DNA from: Pseudomonas sp. HOU2
GTDB taxonomy: Bacteria; Pseudomonadota; Gammaproteobacteria; Pseudomonadales; Pseudomonadaceae
Assembly: GCF_040729435.1 (NCBI RefSeq)
Contig: NZ_CP160398.1
Location: 2,108,001-2,172,000 of the forward strand
Direction of reading: 5' to 3'
Length of the DNA: 64,000 nt
This document shows positions 1 through 9,456 of this stretch, piece by piece (the stretch's first letter is position 1; the number at the start of each line of letters is the position of its first letter). The notes under the pieces are model-generated. The model made no database searches. It was given only the letters and a program-made list of their open reading frames with translations, and had not been told where the DNA came from. A program made the translations under genes and the position numbers.

Positions 1-1145
1 GCGATGACCCGCGCAGCGTCGACGGGCGCAAGGTGTTCAGCGCCGCGCCATTGAAGGTCAATGGCAAACCGGCCGGCTATCTGTACGTAGTGTTGCTCAG
101 CGAAGAACACGATCGGTTCGCCGAACGTGGCGCGACCAGTGCTGCACTCAATACGGCGTTGCTGTCGATCGGGCTGGTGGCGCTGTTGTGCCTGATCGCC
201 GGTCTCACGGCGTTCAACCTGATTACCCGGCCATTGCGGCGATTGACCGACACCGTCAGCCGTTTCGACATTGATGGCGCGCCGCAACCTCTGCCGGCAC
301 CTTCAGTGGCTGTGGATAAAAGCGCTGACCCGGATGAAATCGCCGTACTCGACGGTGCCTTCCGGCAGATGCAAAACCGATTGGGCGAACAGTGGCGCTC
401 GTTGACCCGCCAGGATCAGGAGCGCCGTGAACTGGTGGCGAATATCTCCCACGACCTGCGCACGCCACTGGCCTCGCTGCACGGTTATCTGGAAACCCTG
501 TCACTCAAGGACGCCACACTCACCGCCGAAGAACGCCGGCGTTATCTGGGCATTGCCCTCGATCAAAGCCGCAAGGTCGGCGGGTTGGCGCAATCGCTGC
601 TGGAACTGGTGCGACTGGAGCACGGTTTCGTGCAGCCGGTACTGGAGCGCTTCTCGCTGATCGATCTGCTGCAGGACATCTTCCAGAAATTCGAACTGGC
701 CGCCGAAGCTCGCCACGTTGAACTCAAGGCCAGCTTCGGGCCGAACCTGCCGACGGTCTGCGCCGACCTTGGCTTGATCGAAAGGGTACTGACCAACCTG
801 GTGGACAATGCCTTGCGCCACACGCCTGCGGGCGGTGAAATCGAGCTGGATTTGAAACCCCTGGGCGCCTTGGTCGAAGTCACGGTCAGCGACACCGGCC
901 CCGGCATCGCTCCCGAGTTGCGCGAAGGCCTGTTCCTGCGTCCGTTCAATATTGGTGGGGCGCGACGTGACGGTGGATTGGGGCTGCGCATCGTCCACCG
1001 TATTCTGCAACTGCACGGGCGTGAGATTCAGTTGATCGATGTCGCCGGGCGCGGGGCGACTTTCCGCTTCACGCTGCCGACCGATCAGCAAACCGCCGAA
1101 CAGTGGATGGTGCGCTCGATGAACCTGAACACGCCGGACAAATAA
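1..1145 (+). CDS. Sensor histidine kinase, 3' part (5' end outside window)
   Basis: The reading frame is open from the first bases of the window, so the true start lies upstream and only the C-terminal part is seen. In order it shows the end of a periplasmic sensor segment, one membrane helix (about 165-225 bp), a HAMP-like linker, an H-box with the sequence NISHDLRTPLASLHGY (phospho-accepting His codon at 450-452) and a HATPase_c domain with N-box NLVDNALRHT and G-box DTGPGIAP. It is therefore a membrane two-component kinase. Its response regulator is presumably upstream, outside the window. The signal sensed cannot be told. Confidence 0.9.
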   Translation, partial: DDPRSVDGRKVFSAAPLKVNGKPAGYLYVVLLSEEHDRFAERGATSAALNTALLSIGLVALLCLIAGLTAFNLITRPLRRLTDTVSRFDIDGAPQPLPAPSVAVDKSADPDEIAVLDGAFRQMQNRLGEQWRSLTRQDQERRELVANISHDLRTPLASLHGYLETLSLKDATLTAEERRRYLGIALDQSRKVGGLAQSLLELVRLEHGFVQPVLERFSLIDLLQDIFQKFELAAEARHVELKASFGPNLPTVCADLGLIERVLTNLVDNALRHTPAGGEIELDLKPLGALVEVTVSDTGPGIAPELREGLFLRPFNIGGARRDGGLGLRIVHRILQLHGREIQLIDVAGRGATFRFTLPTDQQTAEQWMVRSMNLNTPDK

Positions 1146-1264
1146 TCCGCACCACCGGACTGTTGTTCCGTGACAACGCCGCCCCGCTCCCCTAAATTAA
1201 CCGGCCTGAAAAAGACCTCGCGCTTTCTCGTTTCCACTCAAGTTAAAAAAGTAGTGAAATTTCA

Positions 1265-1966
1265 ATGTCCGATTTCAACACCGCTGAATCCGTAGTCACC
1301 GAATCGTCCAAAGCGGAATACGAAAACTCCATCAATCTTTCACAACACCTTCCACAAGCCAAAATCATCAGCGAGATGGTGCTGGACGCGTTCCAGTCGA
1401 CCCGCGAAAGCGACCAGATCCGCGAGCTGCGCGCCGCGATCCGCCAAGCGCACGACAGCTTCGATGACGACAAGGCCTACGAGCTGATGGGCCAGCTCAA
1501 GGCGCTGAAAGACGCCGAAGCCGCCGACCTCGCCGCCCTTGAAGACCTGAGCAGCAAGTTCTCGATCGGCCGCATCCTGTCCTGCTTCAAGGACGATCCG
1601 GCGTTTCAGGAAATCGTCTACGGCCTCGCGCTCAAAGTGCTGAACCAGACCCATCAGGCGATCAGCAACCCGAGCGGCGGCAAGAGCAAGGCCGCCAAGA
1701 AGAAAGAACTCGAAATCTTCACCATCAGCAAGGACGGCAGCAGCGTGACCCTGCCGCTGCGCACCCCGCGTTCGCGTATGAACGTTGACCGTGAAGCGCT
1801 GGAGTTCCTCGGTTTCACCTTCGTCGGTGAAGGCGAAGAAGCCGAGTTGGAAGGCGAAACCTTCATCGACAACGCCGGCACCGAACACGCGATCAACCGC
1901 AAGAACATCATCACCGCCCTGCAACAGCAGACCGCGTTCGATGGTTACAGCATCGCCGCGCAGTAA
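1265..1966 (+). CDS. Conserved-looking hypothetical cytoplasmic protein, 233 aa
   Basis: I do not recognise a family. There is no signal peptide or membrane segment. Residues 1-110 look helical and are rich in Asp, Glu, Lys and Gln. A Lys-rich linker (SGGKSKAAKKKELE) follows, then a C-terminal half of about 75 residues that looks like mixed beta structure with an acidic patch. The gene stands alone, with a strong bidirectional terminator 15 bp after its stop. The ATG has only a weak ribosome binding site (GTAGTGAAA). Codon use resembles the neighbours, so it is very probably a real gene. A link to the preceding kinase is possible but unsupported. Confidence 0.8.
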   Translation: MSDFNTAESVVTESSKAEYENSINLSQHLPQAKIISEMVLDAFQSTRESDQIRELRAAIRQAHDSFDDDKAYELMGQLKALKDAEAADLAALEDLSSKFSIGRILSCFKDDPAFQEIVYGLALKVLNQTHQAISNPSGGKSKAAKKKELEIFTISKDGSSVTLPLRTPRSRMNVDREALEFLGFTFVGEGEEAELEGETFIDNAGTEHAINRKNIITALQQQTAFDGYSIAAQ

Positions 1967-1980
1967 ATCCGGCGCCGACG

Positions 1981-2016
1981 AAAAAGCCCCGCACTGCGAT
2001 TCAGGCGGGGCTTTTT
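1981..2016. terminator. Bidirectional intrinsic terminator
   Basis: The inverted repeat GCCCCGC/GCGGGGC is flanked by A5 on the left and T5 on the right. It can end transcription of the hypothetical gene on the plus strand and of the RidA gene on the minus strand. Confidence 0.9.
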
Positions 2017-2033
2017 GTTGGGCGGCGTGACGA

Positions 2034-2525
2034 TCAGACTTCCGGCTGCACCGCTGCGACCATGTCGACTTCAATCGCGGCGTTCTTCGGCAACTGATAG
2101 ACACCGACCGTGGTGCGGGTGTGCCGGCCGGCATCGCCGAGCACATGGCTGAACACGTCCGATGCACCGTTGGCCACTTCGCTCAGGTCAACGAAGTCCG
2201 GGGTCGACTTCACATACACCGTGACCCGCAACAACGCCCGGATCTTGTCCAGTGAACCGACCGCATCGACGATCAGCGCCAGGCAGCGCATGGCACTGAT
2301 GCTCGCGGCGGCCTGCGCATCCTTGAGGGTCAACTCCAGCCCCACCCGACCCGGATACTGAATCTTGCCGTGGGTACGCGGCACCATGCCGCTGATGTAC
2401 AACTCATCGCGATGACGGATCAGCGGCGCGTAATTGCCGCCGGCGGTGTTCTCGCCATAGATGTCGTAGTTCAGCTCTTGTGCCAGGGCAATGAAGCGTT
2501 CGTCGCAGGTCATCCTCTCAGTCAT
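2034..2525 (-). CDS. RidA/YjgF family protein
   Basis: This 163-residue protein has the RidA (YER057c/UK114) fold signature. The C-terminal part includes RHTRTTVGVYQLPKNAAIEV, with the conserved Arg followed by the strand that ends the trimer-forming barrel. RidA proteins hydrolyse reactive enamine/imine intermediates such as 2-aminoacrylate. Longer divergent members like this one (canonical length about 130) often have unknown substrates. An upstream ATG at 2636 is in frame, but the ATG at 2525 follows GAGAGG by 9 nt and is preferred. It is a single gene facing away from the cyo cluster. Confidence 0.85.
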   Translation of the reverse strand: MTERMTCDERFIALAQELNYDIYGENTAGGNYAPLIRHRDELYISGMVPRTHGKIQYPGRVGLELTLKDAQAAASISAMRCLALIVDAVGSLDKIRALLRVTVYVKSTPDFVDLSEVANGASDVFSHVLGDAGRHTRTTVGVYQLPKNAAIEVDMVAAVQPEV

Positions 2526-2644
2526 TTCGCCCAGCCTCTCGATTGATGCATGAATAACAGTGTCCCTGCGAAGTGGCATGGCGCTATCACCGTTATGGTT
2601 GGATCCAAATCTAGGGGGTTTACGCCGATATCGCAACTAAACCC

Positions 2645-2735
2645 TGTAGGAGCTGCGGCACGCTGCGATCTTTTGATTTTGATTGTATTTTTAAAGATCA
2701 GGATCAAAAGATCGCAGCGTGCCGCAGCTCCTACA
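2645..2735. repeat. Inverted REP pair, GTAGGAGCTGC type
   Basis: Two near-identical arms (TGTAGGAGCTGCGGCACGCT and its reverse complement) are separated by an AT-rich spacer. They form a long hairpin of the REP/REPIN type common in fluorescens pseudomonads. Confidence 0.9.
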
Positions 2736-2798
2736 AATGTATCGCGTCGAAGTGGCCTCTGCTCGCGATTGCCGACGCCTTACCGAAAGCCAGCCAAC

Positions 2799-2835
2799 AA
2801 AAAACCCCGCACATCTCTCAATGTGCGGGGTTTTT
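2799..2835 (-). terminator. Terminator of the cyo operon
   Basis: The stem ACCCCGCACAT/ATGTGCGGGGT is flanked by A and T runs, 17 bp after the cyoE stop codon. Confidence 0.9.
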
Positions 2836-2852
2836 CGTGAAGCCATCCAGCC

Positions 2853-3740
2853 TTACGGCGCGTACGTCAGCAGCAGCTCGGCCGGCACCTTGAAGTCCAG
2901 GGACATCATGACGCTCAGGGCGGTGATGGTGAAGATCGAGAACACGAACAGCTTGCGTGCCCAGACCGTGTCATCCACCGCCTTGTAGCCGGTCCAGGCC
3001 ATGTACAACCAGTACATGCCCATGGCCGCGGCGACCGCGAGGTAGCTCATGCCGGCGTAACCGCTGAAGGTCAGCATCAAGGTCGCCACGAGGAACGCCA
3101 GGATGTAGAGCAGGATGTGCTTCTTGGCCACTTCGATTCCGCGCTTGACGGGCAGCACCGGAATCGATGCGGCCAGGTAGTCGTTGAAGCGGAAGATCGC
3201 GATGGCGTAGGAATGCGGCATCTGCCACAGGCTGAACATCACCAGCAGGGTCAGTGCGGCCATGTCGAAGCTGTTGGTGACGGCAACGTAACCGATCACT
3301 GGCGGCATGGCGCCCGACAGACTGCCCACCAGCGTGCCGTGCACCGACTTGCGCTTGAGGTACAGGCTGTAGAAGCCGACGTAGATGATGAAGCCGATTA
3401 CCGCGAACAGGGCGGCCAACGGGTTGGCCACCTTGTACAACAAGGCAACGCCGAGAACACCCAGGATGGTCGCGTAGACCAGGGCCAGTTTCAGGGAGAT
3501 CAAGCCCTGCACCAGCACCCGGTTTTTTGTGCGTTCCATCTTCAGGTCGATGTCGCGGTCGATGCAGTTGTTGAACACGCAACCGGAGGCCACGACCAGG
3601 GAAGTGCCGATCATGGCGGCCAGGAACACCGCCAGATCTACATGCCCTTTCGAGGCCAGGAAGAACCCGCCTGCCACAGAAAGCACGTTACCGAAAATGA
3701 TCCCCGGTTTGGTGATTTGGATAAAGTGCTTGAGCGACAT
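2853..3740 (-). CDS. cyoE: Protoheme IX farnesyltransferase (heme O synthase)
   Basis: This UbiA-family membrane prenyltransferase (295 aa, about nine hydrophobic segments) converts heme B to heme O for the bo3 oxidase. The Asp-rich prenyl diphosphate site is clear: [18 protein letters not shown] at about residues 56-73. It is the last gene of the cyoABCDE operon, 10 bp after cyoD, and is followed by a terminator. Confidence 0.97.
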   Translation of the reverse strand: MSLKHFIQITKPGIIFGNVLSVAGGFFLASKGHVDLAVFLAAMIGTSLVVASGCVFNNCIDRDIDLKMERTKNRVLVQGLISLKLALVYATILGVLGVALLYKVANPLAALFAVIGFIIYVGFYSLYLKRKSVHGTLVGSLSGAMPPVIGYVAVTNSFDMAALTLLVMFSLWQMPHSYAIAIFRFNDYLAASIPVLPVKRGIEVAKKHILLYILAFLVATLMLTFSGYAGMSYLAVAAAMGMYWLYMAWTGYKAVDDTVWARKLFVFSIFTITALSVMMSLDFKVPAELLLTYAP

Positions 3741-3750
3741 CGGGTCTACC

Positions 3751-4086
3751 TCACTTCGCCATCATGTACGTGTGGATGCTGAACATGATCCACAGCGACA
3801 GGCCAACCAGCAGCAGGATCACGATGGCCGTAAAGACAAACGCGATCACGTTGTTACGTTGTGCAATCGAACGGTCCAGGTGCAGGAAGTAGTACAGGTG
3901 AACGATCACCTGGATTACCGCGAACAGCAGGACGATTGCCAGCGTGGTCGACTTCGGCAAGGTCGGAAACATCACCAGGCCGAACGGGATGGCAGTCAGG
4001 ATCACCGACAGGATGAAGCCGATGGCGTACGACTTTACGCTGCCGTGGCCAGCATCATGGCTGTCATGGGAGTGTGCATTAGCCAT
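3751..4086 (-). CDS. cyoD: Cytochrome bo3 ubiquinol oxidase subunit IV
   Basis: A 111-residue protein with a His-rich N-terminus ([15 protein letters not shown]) and three membrane helices, as in CyoD, which assists assembly of the CuB site. The ORF is open 15 codons further upstream, but the ATG at 4086 overlaps the cyoC stop (TAATG), which fits translational coupling and the family length. Confidence 0.96.
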   Translation of the reverse strand: MANAHSHDSHDAGHGSVKSYAIGFILSVILTAIPFGLVMFPTLPKSTTLAIVLLFAVIQVIVHLYYFLHLDRSIAQRNNVIAFVFTAIVILLLVGLSLWIMFSIHTYMMAK

Positions 4087-4709
4087 TACAGAGTCCCCAT
4101 CAGGTAAACAACGGTGAATACGCAGATCCACACCACGTCCAGGAAGTGCCAGAACAGGCTCAGGCAGCTCAGACGGGTCTTGTTGGTCGCCGTCAGGCCG
4201 TGCTTGTTGACCTGGTACATCATGATGCCCATCCAGATCAGACCCGCAGATACGTGCAGACCGTGGGTACCGACCAGGGTGAAGAACGCCGACAGGAAGC
4301 CCGAACGGCTAGGACCGAAGCCCTCGGAGATCAGCAGGTGGAACTCGTTGATCTCCATGGCGATGAAGCCTGCGCCGAGCAGGAAGGTCATGAACAACCA
4401 GCCCAGAACCTGCTGCTTCTTGCCTTTGTACAACGCCAGCATGGCGAAGCCGTAGGTGATCGAACTGAACAACAGCAGAGCGGTTTCGCCCAGCACGTAT
4501 GGCAGTTCGAAGATGTCGTGGCCCGACGGGCCACCGGCGACGTTGTTTACCAGTACTGCGTACACCGCGAAGATCGACGCAAACAGAATGCAGTCGGTCA
4601 TCAGGTAGAGCCAGAAACCGTATACGGTCATCTCGCCCGAGTCGTGGTGATGGTCATCGTGCCCATGGTCACCATGGGCGTGTCCAACATTGGTCACTAA
4701 GTTCGACAT
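4086..4709 (-). CDS. cyoC: Cytochrome bo3 ubiquinol oxidase subunit III
   Basis: A 207-residue inner membrane subunit of the COX3 family with five predicted helices. The N-terminus is His/Asp rich ([17 protein letters not shown]). The family helix motif [15 protein letters not shown] is present at about residues 142-156. It is the third gene of the operon, 3 bp after cyoB, and its stop overlaps the cyoD start. Confidence 0.97.
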   Translation of the reverse strand: MSNLVTNVGHAHGDHGHDDHHHDSGEMTVYGFWLYLMTDCILFASIFAVYAVLVNNVAGGPSGHDIFELPYVLGETALLLFSSITYGFAMLALYKGKKQQVLGWLFMTFLLGAGFIAMEINEFHLLISEGFGPSRSGFLSAFFTLVGTHGLHVSAGLIWMGIMMYQVNKHGLTATNKTRLSCLSLFWHFLDVVWICVFTVVYLMGTL

Positions 4710-4712
4710 GGT

Positions 4713-6740
4713 TTAAGCCTGTTCCAACGAGGTTACACGGGTGGCATTGGCCGGGATTTTCCCTGCCGCGACCAGACGCTTGTGCTGCTCGGCTTCGATG
4801 CGCTCGATCGTTTCAACCGGAACCATGTAGCCCTGGTCGTCACGTGCGGCGTGGATCACGAAGTAGATGACAGTGCCGGCCAGGCTGGCGATCGCCAACC
4901 ACCAGATGTGCCAGATCATCGCGAAACCGAAGACGGTCAGCAGTGCGCCCATCACCACGCCAGTGGCGGTGTTGTTCGGCATGTGGATCGGCTCGTACTT
5001 GGCCGGAGCCTGGTACGCAGTACCGTTTTCCTTGGCCTCGGTGAACGGGTCGATGCAGTCAGCCTTCGGCAGCACAGCGAAGTTGTAGAACGGAGGTGGC
5101 GACGAGGTCGACCATTCCAGAGTGTGGGCATTCCACGGGTCACCGTGTTCGCACATGTTCTCTGGCTTGTTGCGGTCACGCACACTGACGTACAGCTGGA
5201 TCAGTTGGCAGGCGATACCGACAGCGATCATCACCGCACCGAACATGGCAACGTACAGGTACGGTACCCACTCAGGGTTGGTGGTGGCGTTCAGACGACG
5301 GGTCATGCCCATGAAGCCCAGTGCATAGAGCGGCATGAACGCGACGAAGAAGCCCGAGATCCAGAACCAGAACGCTGCTTTACCCCAGCCTTCGTGCAGC
5401 TTGAAGCCGAACGCTTTCGGGAAGTAGAAGCCGAAACCGGCGATGTAGCCGAATACCGCGCCGCCGATGATCACGTTGTGGAAGTGCGCGATCACGAACA
5501 GGCTGTTGTGCAGAACGAAGTCAGCACCCGGGATGGCCAGCAGTACGCCGGTCATGCCGCCGATGGCGAAGGTCACCATGAAGCCCAGAGTCCACAGCAC
5601 CTGGCTGGTGAAGCGCAGACGGCCCTGGTAGATGGTGAACAGCCAGTTGAACAGTTTCACACCCGTCGGGATGGAAATCAGCATCGTCGCCAGACCGAAG
5701 AAGGCGTTGACGCTGGCACCCGAACCCATGGTGAAGAAGTGGTGCAGCCAAACCATGAAGCCCAGTACCGAGATCGCGCCCGAAGCGTAGATCATCGAGT
5801 GGTGGCCGAACAGTTTCTTGCCGGTGAACGCCGAGATCACTTCCGAGAAGATGCCGAATGCCGGCAGGATCAGGATGTAAACCTCAGGGTGGCCCCAGGC
5901 CCAGAACAGGTTGACGTACATCATTGGATTGCCACCAAGTTCATTGGTGAAAATGTGGAAATCCATGTAACGGTCGAGGGTCAGCAGTGCCAGGGTAGCG
6001 GTCAGGATCGGGAACGAAGCCACGATCAGGACGTTGGCCCAGGTGCAGGTCCAGGTGAAGATCGGCATGTCCATCAGTTTCATGCCAGGGGTACGCATTT
6101 TCAGCACGGTCGCGAGGAAGTTAACCCCGGTTAACGTTGTACCCAGACCCGATAGCTGTAGCGCCCAGATGTAGTAGTCCATCCCCACGCCAGGACTGTA
6201 TTGCAGACCCGACAGCGGCGGATAGGCAACCCAACCGGTCTTGGCGAATTCGCCGACGCCCAGGGACAGGTTGATCAGCACAACGCCGGACACCAGCAGC
6301 CAGAAGCTCAGGGAGTTCAGGAACGGGAAGGCAACGTCACGCGCGCCGATCTGCAGCGGCACTGCAAGGTTCATCAGGCCGGTGAAGAATGGCATCGCCA
6401 TGAAGATGATCATGATCACACCGTGAGCGGTGAAGATCTGGTCATAGTGTTCAGGCGGCAGGTAGCCAGGCGAACCCTCGGTGGCCATGGCCAACTGGGT
6501 ACGCATCATGATGGCGTCGGCAAAGCCACGCAGCAGCATGACCATGGCAACGATGATGTACATCACACCGATTTTCTTGTGGTCGACCGACGTCAGCCAC
6601 TCGGTCCACAAGTAGGTCCACTTCTTGAAGTAGGTGATTGCAGCGAACAACGCCAGACCACCGAGCGCGATCATCGAGATGGTGACCATCACGATCGGCT
6701 CGTGGAAAGGGATCGCTTCCCAACTTAATTTACCAAACAT
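4713..6740 (-). CDS. cyoB: Cytochrome bo3 ubiquinol oxidase subunit I
   Basis: The 675-residue heme-copper oxidase catalytic subunit reduces O2 to water and pumps protons. The heme-copper signature is intact: [15 protein letters not shown] carries the CuB His and the cross-linked Tyr, and HHFFTMGSG supplies the further CuB histidines. HFHNVIIGG supplies the heme ligands near the C-terminal third. Length matches E. coli CyoB (663). The start at 6740 lies 3 bp after the cyoA stop. Confidence 0.98.
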   Translation of the reverse strand: MFGKLSWEAIPFHEPIVMVTISMIALGGLALFAAITYFKKWTYLWTEWLTSVDHKKIGVMYIIVAMVMLLRGFADAIMMRTQLAMATEGSPGYLPPEHYDQIFTAHGVIMIIFMAMPFFTGLMNLAVPLQIGARDVAFPFLNSLSFWLLVSGVVLINLSLGVGEFAKTGWVAYPPLSGLQYSPGVGMDYYIWALQLSGLGTTLTGVNFLATVLKMRTPGMKLMDMPIFTWTCTWANVLIVASFPILTATLALLTLDRYMDFHIFTNELGGNPMMYVNLFWAWGHPEVYILILPAFGIFSEVISAFTGKKLFGHHSMIYASGAISVLGFMVWLHHFFTMGSGASVNAFFGLATMLISIPTGVKLFNWLFTIYQGRLRFTSQVLWTLGFMVTFAIGGMTGVLLAIPGADFVLHNSLFVIAHFHNVIIGGAVFGYIAGFGFYFPKAFGFKLHEGWGKAAFWFWISGFFVAFMPLYALGFMGMTRRLNATTNPEWVPYLYVAMFGAVMIAVGIACQLIQLYVSVRDRNKPENMCEHGDPWNAHTLEWSTSSPPPFYNFAVLPKADCIDPFTEAKENGTAYQAPAKYEPIHMPNNTATGVVMGALLTVFGFAMIWHIWWLAIASLAGTVIYFVIHAARDDQGYMVPVETIERIEAEQHKRLVAAGKIPANATRVTSLEQA

Positions 6741-6743
6741 CGT

Positions 6744-7685
6744 TTACTCCTCTGCCCCGGCAGCTGAATGCGAATTCGAGTCCATGTCCGTTGCCGCCAC
6801 TTCTTTCTCTTTCTTCTCGTGCTTCAGCGGCTTGCCCGGTTTCATGCCTTCGTACTTGTCGACGATGGTCTGGAACAGGTTCGGCGTGACCGAGGAGTAG
6901 AGCTCGACTGGATTGTTCTGGCTTGGCTTGGCAAGGGCTGCGTATTCAGCTGGTTCAAGCTGTTTAGGTGCCTTTTTGACTTCACTTACCCAGGCGTCGA
7001 AATCTTCCTGAGAAGTTGCGATCGCTTTGAATTTCATACCGGTGAAACCAGCGCCGCTGTAGTTGGCGGAGATACCGTCCATTTCAGCGTTGCGGTCAGC
7101 GATCAGGTGCAGCCGGGTAGTCATGCCCGCCATTGCGTAGATCTGGCCGCCCAGGCCCGGGATGAAGAACGAGTTCATCACGGCGTCGGAGGTGATCCGG
7201 AAGTTGACCGGGGTGTGCGCCGGGAACACGATCTTGTTGACCGTGGCAATGCCTTGTTCCGGATAGATGAACAGCCACTTCCAGTCCAGCGCCACGACTT
7301 CGATGGTCACCGGCTTGACGTCGGATTCAATCGGACGGTACGGGTCCAGTTTGTGGGTCGAAATGTAGGTGATGTAACCCAGGGCGATGATGATCAGAAC
7401 CGGGATGGTCCAGACCGCCACTTCGATTTTGGTCGAGTGCGACCATTTCGGGGTGTAGACGGCATCCTTGTTGGACGCGCGGTACTTCCAGGCGAACAGG
7501 AAGGTCATGACGATAACCGGCACAACGACCAACAGCATCAGCAGCGTGGCGGTGATGATCAGGTTGCGCTGTTCCAGGCCGACCTGGCCCGTTGGATTGA
7601 GCAGGGTCATGTTGCAGCCTCCCAGCAACAACGTGCCGAGCAGCGGCACTAGGCCTAGTAATCTGGGGTACCTGTTTTTACTCAT
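6744..7685 (-). CDS. cyoA: Cytochrome bo3 ubiquinol oxidase subunit II (lipoprotein)
   Basis: First gene of the operon, 313 aa. The start at 7685 gives a lipoprotein signal with lipobox LLGGC (Cys24). The ORF is open 18 codons further upstream, but that would bury the signal. Two membrane helices follow, then a cupredoxin domain that lacks the CuA Cys ligands, as expected for a quinol rather than cytochrome c oxidase. The C-terminus is Lys/Glu rich. Confidence 0.97.
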   Translation of the reverse strand: MSKNRYPRLLGLVPLLGTLLLGGCNMTLLNPTGQVGLEQRNLIITATLLMLLVVVPVIVMTFLFAWKYRASNKDAVYTPKWSHSTKIEVAVWTIPVLIIIALGYITYISTHKLDPYRPIESDVKPVTIEVVALDWKWLFIYPEQGIATVNKIVFPAHTPVNFRITSDAVMNSFFIPGLGGQIYAMAGMTTRLHLIADRNAEMDGISANYSGAGFTGMKFKAIATSQEDFDAWVSEVKKAPKQLEPAEYAALAKPSQNNPVELYSSVTPNLFQTIVDKYEGMKPGKPLKHEKKEKEVAATDMDSNSHSAAGAEE

Positions 7686-8441
7686 CTCACGACCTCTAAA
7701 GCAGCTTGCGCAATGCAGTTGGGTTTTGATCGCCAACACTTCACCCTGCCAAGGGTTGGCATTTTCTTTGGATTGAATAAGGGCCGCCCGTCGCGCGTCA
7801 GACGCTCGACAAAACCTTGGGACAGCGGTCAGTTCTTATTCGAATTCGTGGTCAAAGGCCTTGTTACAGACCAATTCCATTTGGTGCGGAAAGTTGGAAG
7901 GCACCGACACCTGGGTGTCGCAAAAGCCTTTCGGCCCGCTCGACACCCGACTTCCTGTCCAGTTCCTTAATAAAGGCTGAACAGTGCCGGGAATTCAGTG
8001 CGGGCGATTGTAGATAGGTAGCGCCCTATACACCATGTCTTATCCCGAAATAATTTTTATCGCTCAGAGCAACAATCCATCACCGTTTTTGCAAAAGTTC
8101 CGCATGTTATCGAAATCGATTCTCAACAAAAACACCAAAAAATGTAGGCCTATACACCTCAGTTCAGACAGCTCTGAAGGCTTTTTCCCGCCACCGAATC
8201 GGCGCAAAGCCCGATATTCAAAGGCCTCTGGCCATCTGCCAGAGCCTGTTAAAACTGCCTGATCTGGCACCCGCGTGCAAAACCAGAAAAATGCCGAAAC
8301 AGACCAATCCTTTTTTGTAACATTACGCCAATCCGGGTCGCCGAAAGGCCCTGCGACAGGGCGCGTGTGACAACATGTCGCACACTTGCCGCACTCTTCA
8401 TTGCCGTTCGTCACGGTGATTTCACAATCACTCTGAAATGC
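7686..8441. other. Long non-coding region upstream of cyoA
   Basis: About 755 bp between the cyoA start and the dsbB terminator carry no convincing gene. The short ORFs here lack ribosome sites and run into the terminator. The region must hold the cyo promoter. A TACAAT box on the minus strand near 8010 is a possible -10, with no clear -35. A perfect 7-bp hairpin CTCTGGC/GCCAGAG lies near 8226-8244. Confidence 0.5.
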
Positions 8442-8481
8442 AAAACGCCCCGAGCGGCTGATCCGCAAATCGGGGCGTTTT
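8442..8481 (-). terminator. Terminator of dsbB
   Basis: The stem AAAACGCCCCGA/TCGGGGCGTTTT has T-runs on both strands and lies 30 bp after the dsbB stop. Confidence 0.85.
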
Positions 8482-8511
8482 CTGTATCGGCCGATCAGCC
8501 GAAGAGTTGAT

Positions 8512-9021
8512 TCAGCGCAGGGCTTTTCGGTTACGCGAGGTCAGCAGCGGCACCAGAATTACCACCAGCACGAACGCCACCAGCGCCCATTGCGCCAGCG
8601 ACAGACCGAGGATCGGCGGGTACGGCGTCGAGCAGAAACCATCGACCTGGAAGCCCAGCGGGAAGATCTTCGCCAGCGGCAGGTCGTCGACAATCGGCTG
8701 CAACACATCGATGCCGCAGCTCACCGCCGGATAGAACTGGGTGTAAACATGATGCCCGGCGACACCGGCCCCGGCGATCGCGCAGATCACCACCAGCACT
8801 TCGAACACGGTGATGCTGCGGCGGGTGCGCATGGCCGCGCCGATAAACGCGAACAGCGCAATCAGCAACAATGCATAACGCTGCAGGATGCACAGCGGGC
8901 ATGGCGCCTCGCCCAGCACGACCTGCATGTACAGCGCGCCACCAATCAACGCCAGGCAGATGATACCCAGCAGCACTAGAAAGCGCCGTTCACGTCCCAG
9001 TCGAATCGTTTCCTCGCTCAT
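8512..9021 (-). CDS. dsbB: Disulfide bond formation protein B
   Basis: An inner membrane quinone reductase (169 aa) that reoxidises DsbA. Four helices are visible, with the two catalytic periplasmic Cys pairs: Cys41-Cys44 in CPLC and Cys102/Cys130. Positions and length closely match E. coli DsbB. In many pseudomonads the gene stands next to cyo, as here. Pseudomonas genomes can hold a second dsbB, so the paralogue number is not settled. Confidence 0.95.
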   Translation of the reverse strand: MSEETIRLGRERRFLVLLGIICLALIGGALYMQVVLGEAPCPLCILQRYALLLIALFAFIGAAMRTRRSITVFEVLVVICAIAGAGVAGHHVYTQFYPAVSCGIDVLQPIVDDLPLAKIFPLGFQVDGFCSTPYPPILGLSLAQWALVAFVLVVILVPLLTSRNRKALR

Positions 9022-9046
9022 CGCGTTTCCCTTGTATGTCCATGGT

Positions 9047-9235
9047 TCAGCTGATCGGCGGCTGCGCTTGCAGTGGCGCCATCAGGCTGATGTTGTCTTC
9101 GATATGCCAATTGACCGCGATGCGACCGTTGTCGATCTGATAGATATCGGTTGCCCGGAAGTCTACACGCTGACCCAGCCCGTTGAGAGCCTTGAACGTA
9201 CCACGGCGAGGAAAGATGGCGTGCGACCGGGGCGA
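9047..9235 (-). pseudogene. 3' relic of a SnoaL-like (ester cyclase type) gene
   Basis: The minus-strand frame ending at the TGA at 9047-9049 reads GTFKALNGLGQRVDFRATDI, then YQIDNGRIAVNWHIEDN. That is the C-terminal half of a SnoaL-like alpha+beta barrel protein. An in-frame stop precedes it after about 60 codons and there is no start or ribosome site, so only the tail of a once longer gene (usually about 130-150 aa) is left. It sits just behind the dsbB start and ahead of an IS110 element. Confidence 0.65.
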
Positions 9236-9351
9236 TCCTGATCAGCCAGACGAACGGGCGTCTGTCATCAGCATCGGGAGGAATAAACGATAAGCCGGTT
9301 AAGAAACTATTAACCTTGGAACACTTTTCTATAAGTCAGAACTGCATAACG

Positions 9352-9380
9352 GCCTTCGCGGGCAAGCCCGCTCCCACAGG
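9352..9380. repeat. REP sequence (left arm of an interrupted REP pair)
   Basis: The sequence contains CCTTCGCGGGCAAGCCCG followed by CTCCCACAGG. The opposite arm of the pair starts at about 9417 and is broken by the IS110 element at 9427/9428, resuming at 10595. Confidence 0.85.
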
Positions 9381-9456
9381 TTCCGCGTCGTTCACACATT
9401 CTGTGCACGCCACAAATCCTGTGGGAGATTCTATGTTGCTCAGCAACCCTAGAATC

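Noticed and set aside
8064..8468. A 134-codon frame upstream of cyoA with several Cys
   Set aside because: It begins inside the dsbB terminator region, has no ribosome site, and its composition is not protein-like.
9435..9447. GTTGCTCAGCAAC palindrome as the terminal inverted repeat of the insertion sequence
   Set aside because: No matching copy is present at the other end (near 10594). It is more likely a structural or terminator feature of the transposase end.
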